Shown here: positions 1-6,549 of the stretch, piece after piece
Layout: each line of letters begins with the position of its first letter
Position numbering within the stretch: position 1 is the stretch's first letter
Assembly: GCA_902796785.1 (NCBI GenBank)
Contig: CADBQJ010000125.1
Location: 1-7,593 of the forward strand
DNA length: 7,593 nucleotides
Direction: 5' to 3'
Source: Fibrobacter succinogenes
GTDB lineage: Bacteria > Fibrobacterota > Fibrobacteria > Fibrobacterales > CADBQJ01
Made by a program: the position numbers and the translations under genes
The notes under the pieces: model-generated
Databases searched by the model: none
What the model was told of the DNA's origin: nothing
Seen by the model: the letters and a program-made list of their open reading frames with translations, nothing else

Positions 1-354
1 CTGATCCTCGAGGTCGAATGCCGGTGCGAGCCGGGCGACCCCGCGGAGCTGCGGCGCGTCATGGAGGAGCACCTGGCCATGCGCCGCGAGAAGCAGCCGC
101 TCTCGCTCCCCAACGCCGGCTCGCTCTTCAAGCGCCCCGAAGGCGACTTCGCCGGACGGCTGGTCGAGGCGGCCGGGCTGAAGGGGTTCCGCGTGGGCGA
201 CGCCGCCATCTCGGAAAAGCACGCCGGATTCGCGGTCAACCTGGGCCGCGCCACCGCCGCGGACGTCCGGAAACTGGCCGAAGAGGTGCAGCGCCGCGTC
301 TTCGAGCACAGCGGCGTGCGCCTCGAAACGGAGCAGATTTTCGTCGGATTCTGA
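1..354 (+). CDS. murB: UDP-N-acetylenolpyruvoylglucosamine reductase (MurB), C-terminal part, 5' end outside window
   Basis: The frame is open from base 1 and ends at TGA 352-354, giving the last 117 residues of the protein. MurB is the cytoplasmic flavoenzyme that reduces UDP-GlcNAc-enolpyruvate to UDP-MurNAc with NADPH, the second committed step of peptidoglycan synthesis. The MurB C-terminal domain is clear. PNAGSLFKRP (fragment residues 37-46) carries the serine (S41) that donates a proton in this family. It is followed by AGRLVEAAGLKG, the GDA-ISEKHAGFAVN segment (69-80) and a C-terminal LETEQIFVG, where E109 or E111 should be the conserved acid. The KHAGFAVN form and short spacing suggest the shorter type II MurB, not the E. 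coli type I. The FAD-binding N-terminal domain lies upstream of the window. The gene ends 22 bases from the convergent barrel-protein gene. Family assignment is firm; the subtype is inferred. Confidence 0.95.
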   Translation: MILEVECRCEPGDPAELRRVMEEHLAMRREKQPLSLPNAGSLFKRPEGDFAGRLVEAAGLKGFRVGDAAISEKHAGFAVNLGRATAADVRKLAEEVQRRVFEHSGVRLETEQIFVGF

Positions 355-360
355 CCGGAC

Positions 361-386
361 CGGCCGCGGAACGGAATCAGCGGCCG
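361..386. terminator. Weak candidate bidirectional terminator hairpin between convergent genes
   Basis: A perfect 7-bp all-GC inverted repeat, cggccgc (361-367) and gcggccg (380-386), is separated by 12 bases. It lies just after the murB stop and overlaps the stop codon of the convergent barrel-protein gene (377-379). The position suits a shared terminator, but neither strand has a T-run after the stem. In DNA this GC-rich a short stem can occur by chance. Confidence 0.25.
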
Positions 387-1654
387 CGGGCGCGCTGGCC
401 CCACTGCCCGATGCCCGTCATCCCGAAGTGGATTCCGACGAAGGTTTCGTCGGGATCGAGCCCGTCCTCGCTGTAGCGGCGCCCCGCCTCCACGGCGAGG
501 TCCACGAGCGCCCCGCGGCGTCCCAGCGCGAAGCCGCAGCCGACGGCGCCGGCGAGCTCGCCCATTCCGGGCTCGGCCAGGTCGGCCCAGCGGACGCCCG
601 TCCGGTAGCGCGAGCGCTTCCAGAAGGAGTCGTAGGCGCGGCCGGACCCTTCGTAGGTCCAGCCCAGGGAGAAGCGCCGGGAGGTCTCCAGGGCCACGCG
701 GCGCGAGGCGGCGTAGGGGGTCGCGGGAACCAGCCAGCCCTTTTCGGCGCCCCAGTCCTCCTGGAAGAAGTCCAGGTGGAGCGACTGGGTCCGCGTCAGG
801 CGGAGCGACAGGGCCGCGCCGGCGTTCCAGGGCATCTCCTGCTTCCACTCCTCGCGCTCGGACTCCACGTCGCGCGGGCGGTCGCTGGCGTAGAAGGGGG
901 CGCTGTACCCGAAGGTGCCGACGTTCTCGTCGATGGAGGCGGCGCGGTCGAGCTTGCGCTCGAGCGTGTAGGAGGGGTTCCACCAGGCGGCCAGGTTCAT
1001 GCGGCGGCCCATCCAGAAGAAGCTGAACGAGGGGCGCCCGCCGGAGCTGCGGACCTTGTGGCTGTAGTCGATTTCGGCGGTGGCGTTGACCGGCTCGGGA
1101 TCGTCGGGGTCGAGGGGCCAGCTCATGTCCGTGGTCTCGGCGCCCATGGTCTGGCGCCAGGCGAAGCCCAGCGCGAGACGTTCGACGAAGGGGACGCGGA
1201 CGCTCCACATGGCCGTCAGCTCCTGCAGCGTCCCCTTGACGGAGAGTTCGCGGCCGTCTTCGCCGCCCAGGTCGATGTCGACCGAGGCGCTGGGCCAGTA
1301 GGCCACGCCGATGTGGCCGAGGAAGCCGATCGGGACGGAGAACTCCAGCGCGCCGAAGGTGAAGGCGTCGACGGCCTGGCGGTCGCCGGCCCGTTCCAGG
1401 GCCGCCTCCTCGTAGGAGACGTTCAGCTGGAAGGCGGTGCTGGCGTTGAAGGCGTTGCGCGCGGGCGCGGCGACGGACTGGGTCGTGCGGTCCACGAGGG
1501 CTTCGCCGGCGCCGGCCATCCCGCGGCGGACGGCGTCCCAGGGCTCGAGCGGCTGGCCCGGGCCGGGCGTGCCGGCGAGGGAGGCGGCGAAGAGCGGCGC
1601 GCCGAGGAGCGCGGCGAGGGCGAGGAGGCGGAGAAGGCGGACGGCGTTCGTCAT
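377..1654 (-). CDS. Predicted outer-membrane beta-barrel protein (FadL/PorV-like style), 425 aa
   Basis: The gene reads from ATG at 1654 down to TGA at 379-377. The start is fixed by GGAGG (1663-1659) four bases upstream and by an ATGA overlap with the preceding lipoprotein gene. The same frame stays open further upstream, but that part only shadows the lipoprotein gene. Residues 1 to about 23 form a signal peptide: Arg at 6 and 9, then a Leu/Ala-rich core, with likely cleavage near LFA-A (23/24). The mature protein begins with RGMAGAGEALVDR (residues 44-56), like the GMGGAG motif at the start of FadL/OmpP1/PorV-type barrels. After that come alternating amphipathic strands rich in Trp, Tyr and Phe, split by polar loops, up to a C-terminal FVGIHFGMTG strand. 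I read it as an envelope barrel that works with the lipoprotein encoded before it. I cannot name the family or substrate; transport of a hydrophobic compound or an assembly role are both possible. Confidence 0.7.
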   Translation of the reverse strand: MTNAVRLLRLLALAALLGAPLFAASLAGTPGPGQPLEPWDAVRRGMAGAGEALVDRTTQSVAAPARNAFNASTAFQLNVSYEEAALERAGDRQAVDAFTFGALEFSVPIGFLGHIGVAYWPSASVDIDLGGEDGRELSVKGTLQELTAMWSVRVPFVERLALGFAWRQTMGAETTDMSWPLDPDDPEPVNATAEIDYSHKVRSSGGRPSFSFFWMGRRMNLAAWWNPSYTLERKLDRAASIDENVGTFGYSAPFYASDRPRDVESEREEWKQEMPWNAGAALSLRLTRTQSLHLDFFQEDWGAEKGWLVPATPYAASRRVALETSRRFSLGWTYEGSGRAYDSFWKRSRYRTGVRWADLAEPGMGELAGAVGCGFALGRRGALVDLAVEAGRRYSEDGLDPDETFVGIHFGMTGIGQWGQRARGR

Positions 1655-3090
1655 TCGTCCTCCGCGACCGTGCGGACGGTCTGGATCTCGAGGCGCCACT
1701 TCAGCGAGGCGGGGTCGCCCAGGTCGATCCGGTCGAGGGCGGGGGCGCGCATCTGGTTGGAGCCCAGGTAGTTGATCGTGGTGTCGATCACGTGGCGGCC
1801 GACGTGGAGCGCGACGCGGACCCCGCGGGCGTCTCCGGCGCGGAGGGCGCGGCGGGCGGCTTCGGTGATCTCCAGCGAGAGGGTGTCGGTGCGTTCCGGC
1901 GCGCCGGCGTAGAACCAGTTGCGCGGGAAGACGTTGGTGTCGGCGAAGTTGCCGGTCTGCGGCTCCTCGTAGTTGTAGGTCTTCTCGACGGCCCCGGTGT
2001 CGAGCGTGACGCGGGGGACGATCGGGACGGCGCCGACGCCGCCCTCCAGCTCCACGACGGGGGCGGAGGCGGGGATCAGCGCCAGCCGCGCGCGGACGAC
2101 GTAGCGGCGCAGCGACGAGAAGTCGTCGGCGGGGATGGAGTCGAAGACCCGGTCGACGGGGAGCGAGACGACGAGCGATTCGGCGACGGCGCCGCGGAAG
2201 AGCAGCGAGGTCGGGTCGTCGCCCAGGGCGCGGGCCGCGCTGCGGTTCGCGAGGCGGGAGGCCCAGTCGCCCACCTTCAGGCGCGGACGCCATCCGGCCT
2301 TGGTGGTGTCGACGTAGGGCGAGACCACGCGGAGCGGGGCCGAGGAGGACTGCACGCGCAGCACCACGAAGCGGTACTTGGAGGAGGCGGGCTCGACCAG
2401 CTCCTCGGAGAGCTCGCGGGGAAGGTCGAAGGACCAGGCCAGCCGCCCGTTGGCGTCGCGGACCCGCTTGGCGCTCTGGGCACGGGCGGTTCCGAAGGCC
2501 GATTCGTCCAGTTCGCGCGCGAAGACCGTGTCGCGCTTGCGCAGGCTGTCGGCGCTCCTGGGGAGCGCGCGCTCGGCCAGGGCCCACGAGACCGAGAAGT
2601 CCGCCTTCGCGCCGACCTTCAGGACGGTGTCGGCGTTCAGCGCGCGGGCGAAGGCGGTGTCCTCGGGAAGCTCGACCGAAAGGGGCAGCGAGTCGGGGTC
2701 GGTCGTCCCCAGGAAGAGGGTGTTGAGCGCGCCCGCGGAGACGGGCATGGTGTCGGTGACGTCGAAGAGGAAGTAGACGACGTGGTCGAAGTCGGCGTCC
2801 TTCCCCAGCACGAGGTGCGGATACCAGTAGTTGCGGTAGGGGCTGACGTAGCTGGTGAAGGCGAAGTCGGGCTTCGTCTGGAAGCGGAGCGTGTCGCGGA
2901 CCCGCTCCAGAAGGCCGTCGGCCCCGGTTCCGTCGACGAAGAGCCGTTCCACGGCGAGCGATTCCGCCATGCCGGCGCCCGCGGCCTCGGGGCCGGCGAC
3001 GTCGTCGTCGCCCGAGAAGAGGCAGCCCGCCAGGGAGGCGGCGGCCAGGGCGGCGGCCAGGAGGCGAACCGGGGTGAATCGACGCGACAT
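1651..3090 (-). CDS. Lipoprotein of unknown family, 479 aa, partner of the barrel protein
   Basis: I chose ATG at 3090 because it places an ideal lipoprotein signal at the N-terminus: MSRRFTPVR, a hydrophobic Leu/Ala core and the lipobox LAGC, with lipidated Cys at residue 23. AGGT lies three bases upstream as a weak ribosome site. A TTG at 3126 in the same frame would add 12 residues before the signal and is unlikely. After Cys23 comes LFSGDDD; acids soon after the Cys can act as retention signals in some bacteria, but sorting rules here are unknown. The rest looks beta-rich, with recurring DTL/DTV strand patterns and aromatic segments such as FTSYVSPYRNYWYPH (78-92). Near the end is a segment like DTLSLEITEAARRAL, which faintly recalls DNRLRE-type and DUF4270-type surface beta-sandwiches. 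That likeness is impressionistic. The stop overlaps the start of the barrel gene (ATGA), so the two are probably translationally coupled. Function unknown. Confidence 0.75.
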   Translation of the reverse strand: MSRRFTPVRLLAAALAAASLAGCLFSGDDDVAGPEAAGAGMAESLAVERLFVDGTGADGLLERVRDTLRFQTKPDFAFTSYVSPYRNYWYPHLVLGKDADFDHVVYFLFDVTDTMPVSAGALNTLFLGTTDPDSLPLSVELPEDTAFARALNADTVLKVGAKADFSVSWALAERALPRSADSLRKRDTVFARELDESAFGTARAQSAKRVRDANGRLAWSFDLPRELSEELVEPASSKYRFVVLRVQSSSAPLRVVSPYVDTTKAGWRPRLKVGDWASRLANRSAARALGDDPTSLLFRGAVAESLVVSLPVDRVFDSIPADDFSSLRRYVVRARLALIPASAPVVELEGGVGAVPIVPRVTLDTGAVEKTYNYEEPQTGNFADTNVFPRNWFYAGAPERTDTLSLEITEAARRALRAGDARGVRVALHVGRHVIDTTINYLGSNQMRAPALDRIDLGDPASLKWRLEIQTVRTVAEDE

Positions 3091-3166
3091 GCGACCTGCC
3101 TTCGTGGGCTGGGTGGAAACGGCCAAAACGGGACGCTTAATATAGAAATGCTATCTTTGGGCGACC
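3091..3166. promoter_or_regulatory. Divergent promoter region between the lipoprotein operon and thrC
   Basis: This 76-base gap separates two divergent start codons. Bases 3137-3158 are the only AT-rich patch in several kilobases. On the minus strand, TATATT (3144-3139) matches five of six bases of a sigma-70 -10 box and would give the lipoprotein operon a leader of about 40 bases. On the plus strand, TATCTTTG (3152-3159) matches the TAnnTTTG -7 element described for Bacteroidetes, and its first six bases match four of six of a -10 box. It ends seven bases before the thrC ATG. TAATAT (3138-3143) is another plus-strand option with a leader of roughly 17 bases. I see no convincing -35 box on either strand. 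Confidence 0.5.
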
Positions 3167-4507
3167 ATGAAACCCAACGCCTGTTTCCGCAACATCGACG
3201 GCTCCGACACCTACCCCCTCGACCAGGTCGTTTACCGCTCCGAGGTCGACGGCAACCTGCTGGAGGTGGTCCACGACTACGACGCGCTCCGCGCCCTCCA
3301 TTCGCCCGACGAGTGGAAGAAGCTGTTCGCCGAGCGCAAGGGCTCCGTCCATTCGCCCTGGGACTCCGGCATCTGGGGCAAGAAGGAGCTCGTCCTCCCC
3401 GAAATCGACGAGAAGAACATCGTCTCGCTGGGCGAAGGGTGGACCCAGCTCTTCGACGCCGCCCCCCTCGCGAAGGAACTGGGCCTGAAGGAGCTCCGGG
3501 TCAAGCTCTGCGGCAACTCGCACTCCGGCTCGTTCAAGGACCTCGGCATGACCGTCCTGGTCTCCCAGGTCAACCAGATGATCGCCGACGGCAAGCCGAT
3601 CCGCGCCGTGGCCTGCGCCTCCACCGGCGACACCTCCGCCGCGCTCGCCATCTACTGCGCCAAGGCAGGCATCCCCTCGATCGTCTTCCTCCCCGCGGGC
3701 AAGATCTCGACGGCCCAGCTCGTCCAGCCCATCTCCAACGGGAGCATCGTCGTCCAGCTCGACACCGACTTCGACGGCTGCATGAAGATCGTCCAGCAGG
3801 TGACGGCCGACAAGAGCATCTACCTCGCCAACTCGATGAACTCGCTGCGCGTGGAGGGGCAGAAGACCATCGCCCCCGAGATCTGCCAGCAGCTCGACTG
3901 GGAGGTCCCCGACGTCGTGGTGATCCCCGGCGGCAACCTGGGCAACGTCTCGGCGCTGGCCAAGGGCTTCGACGACTGCCTGGAGCTCGGCCTGATCGAC
4001 CGCAAGCCCCGCATCATGGTGGCCCAGGCCGAGAACGCCAACCCCTTCGCGCGGGCCTGGCGGAACGGTTTCGCCACGTTCGAGCCCGTGCAGGCCAAGA
4101 AGACCCTCGCCTCGGCCATCCAGATCGGCAACCCGGTCAGCTACCCCAAGGCCAAGAAGGCGATCCTGCGCTACGACGGCGCGGTGGTCGACGTGACCGA
4201 GCAGGAGCTGGCGGACGCCGCGCACGAGGCGGACCGCGTGGGGCTCTACTGCTGCCCGCACACCGGCGTGGCCCTCGCGGGCATGCGCAAGCTGCGCGAG
4301 CAGGGCGTCATCCGCGAAGGCGAACGCGTCGTGGTGATCTCCACCGCCCACGGCCTGAAGTTCTCCGAGTTCAAGACCGGCTACCACGACTCCCGCCTGG
4401 AGGGCGTGGAGCCGAAGTTCGCGAACGCCGTCTTCCGCAGCAAGCCCGAGCTGGGCGCCGTGATGGACGTGCTGAACCGCGAAATGGACGCGCGGACGCG
4501 CCGCTAG
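3167..4507 (+). CDS. thrC: Threonine synthase, plant-chloroplast-like form, 446 aa
   Basis: The enzyme is PLP-dependent and converts O-phosphohomoserine to threonine and phosphate, the last step of threonine synthesis, in the cytoplasm. The Schiff-base lysine is K124 in SGSFKDLGMT (120-129). CASTGDTSAA (150-159) and the phosphate-binding loop PGGNLGN (254-260) follow, then NANPFARAW, ASAIQIGNPVS, CPHTGVAL and STAHGLKF. The order and wording of these blocks, including GSFKDLGMTVLVSQVN, IPSIVFLPAGKIS, QLVQPISNGS and DTDFDGCMK, follow the Arabidopsis enzyme as I remember it almost block for block. So does the N-terminal part (LDQVVYRS, WDSGIWGKKELVLPEID). There is no transit peptide. The plant enzyme is activated by S-adenosylmethionine; whether this one is cannot be told here. 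The ATG has no clear Shine-Dalgarno site. The acyltransferase gene follows after 25 bases. Function is firm; the plant-type relation is recalled, not computed. Confidence 0.96.
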   Translation: MKPNACFRNIDGSDTYPLDQVVYRSEVDGNLLEVVHDYDALRALHSPDEWKKLFAERKGSVHSPWDSGIWGKKELVLPEIDEKNIVSLGEGWTQLFDAAPLAKELGLKELRVKLCGNSHSGSFKDLGMTVLVSQVNQMIADGKPIRAVACASTGDTSAALAIYCAKAGIPSIVFLPAGKISTAQLVQPISNGSIVVQLDTDFDGCMKIVQQVTADKSIYLANSMNSLRVEGQKTIAPEICQQLDWEVPDVVVIPGGNLGNVSALAKGFDDCLELGLIDRKPRIMVAQAENANPFARAWRNGFATFEPVQAKKTLASAIQIGNPVSYPKAKKAILRYDGAVVDVTEQELADAAHEADRVGLYCCPHTGVALAGMRKLREQGVIREGERVVVISTAHGLKFSEFKTGYHDSRLEGVEPKFANAVFRSKPELGAVMDVLNREMDARTRR

Positions 4508-4532
4508 CGCGCGTCAGGCCCGGGGGCGCCCG

Positions 4533-5783
4533 ATGGCGAAGGACTGGTTCCCGCTCGACCACGCCGCGACGCTCTACCCCGGCGTGATCTCCGGCGCGAC
4601 GACCGGCGTCTACCGCGTCGCGGCGAACCTGGAGACTCCCCCCTCGCCCGAGGCGGTGAAGCGCGCGGCGGAACGGGCCGCCGAGCTCTGCCCCTTCTTC
4701 CGCGTCCGCGTGCGCGACGGGCTCTTCTGGCACTTCCTGGAACGGACCGACGCCTCCCCCGCCGTGCGCGAGGAGGACGAGGCCCCCTGCCGCCCGTTCC
4801 GCGCGGACCGCGACGGCGAGCTGCTCTGGCGCGTCCTGCTCCGCGACGGGCGGGTGTCGCTCGAGATGTCGCACATCCTGGCCGACGGCCACGGGGCGCT
4901 GGAGCTGCTCCGGCTGATCCTGCTCTTTTTGCATTGCGAAAACCCGACGGAGGAACAGCTCGCGCTCCCTCCGCTTTCCGAGGCCGCCGCCGACGCCTAC
5001 CGCGCCCGGTCGCGCGAGCTCGCCTCGGCGGGAAGCGCCGTCCGGCGCCTCCCGAAGGCCTGGAGATGGCCCGGCGGGCGGCTTCCGCGCGGCATGGTCC
5101 GCTTCACGCGGATCGCGCTGGACGCCGGGAAGTTCCTCGCCATCGCCCGCGAAAAGGGGGTCTCGCTCGGCGAATGGACCGCCGCGCTCGTCCTCGAGAC
5201 GCTGCTGAAGGAGCAGGAGGCGCTGCGCGAAAGAAGGCGGCCCGTCCGCCTCCTCGTCCCGGTGGACATCCGCGGGATGCTCTCCAGCCGCACGATGCGC
5301 AACGCCTTCCTCACCGTCGCCGTCGGAATCGACCCGAAGCTCGGGCCGTGGAGCTTCGACGAGATCCTGAACGAGGTGCACCACACGATGCGGCTCCGCC
5401 GCGCCCGCCCGCACATCGCCCCGGTCCTCACCTCGTCGCTCAAGGCGCAGAGCAACCCCTTCCTGCGGCCCATCCCGTCGCTCTTCAAGGACCGGATCCT
5501 GCGGCTGGTCCACCGGAACCGCGCATCGAAGCGCTACACCGCGCTGCTGAGCAACCTGGGCGACGTGAAGTGGGACTTCGACGGCGCGGAGGGGATCCGC
5601 GACCTCGAAATGGTCCCCAACCCGAACCCGGTGGCCGGCCTGCAGCTCGGCCTGGTCGGCTGGCGGGGGCGCCTGGTGCTGGGATGCGCCAGCCTGCTGC
5701 CCGCGCCGTGGTTCGAGCGCGACCTCATGCGCGCGCTCCAGCGATACGAAACCCATCTCGAAGTGGAGGCCAACTGGTGCTGA
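4533..5783 (+). CDS. Condensation-fold acyltransferase, alcohol-acetyltransferase-like, 416 aa
   Basis: The protein resembles bacterial proteins labelled alcohol acetyltransferase, which share the fold of chloramphenicol acetyltransferase and NRPS condensation domains. The catalytic motif HxxxDG is present as SHILADGHG, with H114 and D118. The N-terminus (WFPLDHAATLYP, then FFRVRVRDGLFWHF) has the wording usual in this family. So do LVPVDIRGML (P243-R247), TMRNAF, the LLSNLGDVKW segment (S340-G343) and the ending THLEVEAN. About 400-420 residues is normal, so it appears complete. There is no signal peptide or membrane segment. It should move an acyl group from a CoA or carrier thioester to an alcohol or amine acceptor, but the acceptor is unknown. 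The ATG has only a G-run about six bases upstream. The gene starts 25 bases after thrC and overlaps the next gene by seven bases, so the three probably form an operon. Confidence 0.8.
   Translation: MAKDWFPLDHAATLYPGVISGATTGVYRVAANLETPPSPEAVKRAAERAAELCPFFRVRVRDGLFWHFLERTDASPAVREEDEAPCRPFRADRDGELLWRVLLRDGRVSLEMSHILADGHGALELLRLILLFLHCENPTEEQLALPPLSEAAADAYRARSRELASAGSAVRRLPKAWRWPGGRLPRGMVRFTRIALDAGKFLAIAREKGVSLGEWTAALVLETLLKEQEALRERRRPVRLLVPVDIRGMLSSRTMRNAFLTVAVGIDPKLGPWSFDEILNEVHHTMRLRRARPHIAPVLTSSLKAQSNPFLRPIPSLFKDRILRLVHRNRASKRYTALLSNLGDVKWDFDGAEGIRDLEMVPNPNPVAGLQLGLVGWRGRLVLGCASLLPAPWFERDLMRALQRYETHLEVEANWC
5763..5769 (+). promoter_or_regulatory. Shine-Dalgarno site that fixes the GTG start at 5777
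   Basis: GTGGAGG lies inside the acyltransferase gene, seven bases before GTG 5777. It is the strongest ribosome-binding site in the plus-strand cluster and supports translation starting inside the end of the acyltransferase gene. Confidence 0.7.
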
Positions 5784-6457
5784 CCCAGGTCTACTGCCCG
5801 CGCTGCGGGATCCTCCAGAGCGTCGCGGCCGAACGGTGCCCGCTCTGCGGCGAGCCGCTCCCCCGCCTGGAGGACGCCGCGCCCGTCCGCTCCCCCTATC
5901 CCAAGCCGCGCCCCGAAACCGGCTTCTGGACCCGCATGCGCGTCTGGCGCCTCTTCAGCGCCGTCCTCCTCGCCGCCGCGACGATCCAGCTGCTGATCGA
6001 CTTCCTCTCGGACTTCGCGCTCTCGTGGGCGCAGTGGCCCCTCTCCGCGCTGCTCTTCGCCTGGGCGGTCCTCACGCTGCTCGTGCTGAACCGCCGGCGG
6101 CCCGAGCGCTCGCTTCCGGGGATCTTCCTCGCGCTCTGCGCCTTCCTCGCCCTGCTCGACGGCATGGACGGCGAGATGACCTGGGCCGCCTGGACCGGGA
6201 TCCCCATCGCCGCCTTCTCGACGATCGGCGCCTACCCGCTCTTCCGCCGCTGGCCCCCGCGCGACGGCGAACGGTCGCGGTTCCTCGGCTTCGTCCTCGG
6301 CTTCGCCGCGGTGGAGTGCCTCTTCGTGGACGCGATGACCGAGGCCGCCGGGCTCTCCTGGTCGCTCGTCGTGGCGGCCTCCATCGTCCCGCTTCTCCTC
6401 CTCGTCGCCCTCTACAACCTCGAACGGCGCCGCTGGGAGCGTTTTTTCAAGATCTAG
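5777..6457 (+). CDS. Zinc-ribbon membrane protein with about six membrane segments (DUF6320-like), 226 aa
   Basis: The frame is open far upstream, but GTG 5777 is the likely start. A good Shine-Dalgarno site precedes it, and the zinc ribbon then sits at the very N-terminus as in relatives. Translation would begin seven bases before the end of the acyltransferase gene. Residues 7-25 form a four-cysteine zinc ribbon: CPRCG (C7, C10) and CPLCG (C21, C24). A Pro/Arg-rich linker (about 27-57) follows, then hydrophobic segments at about 58-75, 87-104, 113-128, 136-155, 169-185 and 193-215. The end is basic and aromatic (ERRRWERFFKI). Acids lie in or at the ends of segments: D75, D128, E180 and D185. 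As I recall, proteins of this layout (DUF6320) often sit next to alcohol-acetyltransferase-like genes, which matches here. The function is unknown; it could anchor the acyltransferase or handle its membrane substrate or product. Confidence 0.75.
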   Translation: MLTQVYCPRCGILQSVAAERCPLCGEPLPRLEDAAPVRSPYPKPRPETGFWTRMRVWRLFSAVLLAAATIQLLIDFLSDFALSWAQWPLSALLFAWAVLTLLVLNRRRPERSLPGIFLALCAFLALLDGMDGEMTWAAWTGIPIAAFSTIGAYPLFRRWPPRDGERSRFLGFVLGFAAVECLFVDAMTEAAGLSWSLVVAASIVPLLLLVALYNLERRRWERFFKI

Positions 6458-6549
6458 GGATCAGGTCTCGGAAAACGCCCCTATTTTAGGGAAAATTGAG
6501 ACGTGGATTCACGATAGAGTGATTGTAAAAATTAGTTAGATTTACGCCC
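6458..6549 (+). promoter_or_regulatory. AT-rich promoter region of the Ser/Glu surface protein gene
   Basis: This 92-base gap is markedly richer in A and T than its surroundings. TAGATTTA (6537-6544) lies five bases before the ATG at 6550. Its first six bases match four of six of a -10 box, and all eight nearly fit TAnnTTTG. No Shine-Dalgarno site is visible before the ATG. An imperfect pair around TCAC (6509-6512) and GTGA (6519-6522) could be a small operator. No clear -35 box was found. Confidence 0.45.
6465..6502 (+). terminator. Nested inverted repeats, possible terminator or regulatory hairpin
   Basis: The inner stem CCCTA (6479-6483) pairs with TAGGG (6487-6491) around a TTT loop. An outer pair, GTCTC (6465-6469) and GAGAC (6498-6502), encloses it with unpaired AAAA-containing sides. 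It starts eight bases after the stop of the zinc-ribbon protein. No T-run follows, so it is not a standard intrinsic terminator. It may stop transcription weakly, protect the mRNA end, or be a protein site for the downstream gene. Confidence 0.35.

Noticed and set aside
428..1771. A 447-codon plus-strand open frame opposite the barrel gene
   Set aside because: It is Gly/Ala/Val-rich and mirrors codon bias on the other strand. The minus-strand gene has a signal peptide, ribosome site and barrel-like strands.
1655..2587. N-terminal extension of the barrel protein frame upstream of ATG 1654
   Set aside because: The extension is Arg/Pro-rich and out of frame within the lipoprotein gene. The signal peptide and Shine-Dalgarno site at 1654 fix the real start.
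4508..4532. GC-rich gap between thrC and the acyltransferase as a terminator
   Set aside because: GCCC/GGGC could pair only around a two-base loop and no T-run follows; at 25 bases the gap fits an operon.
1792..4587. A 931-codon plus-strand open frame
   Set aside because: It runs antisense to the lipoprotein gene and then out of frame through thrC. It is Gly/Arg/Ala-rich with no domain; in DNA with G/C at most third positions such frames stay open by chance.
4371..5756. A 461-codon minus-strand open frame opposite the acyltransferase
   Set aside because: It is antisense to a well-supported gene, has low-complexity composition and shows no recognisable motif.
4934..5776. N-terminal extension of the zinc-ribbon protein frame
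   Set aside because: It lies out of frame in the acyltransferase gene and is Arg/Pro/Ala-rich. The ribosome site and zinc ribbon support the GTG at 5777.
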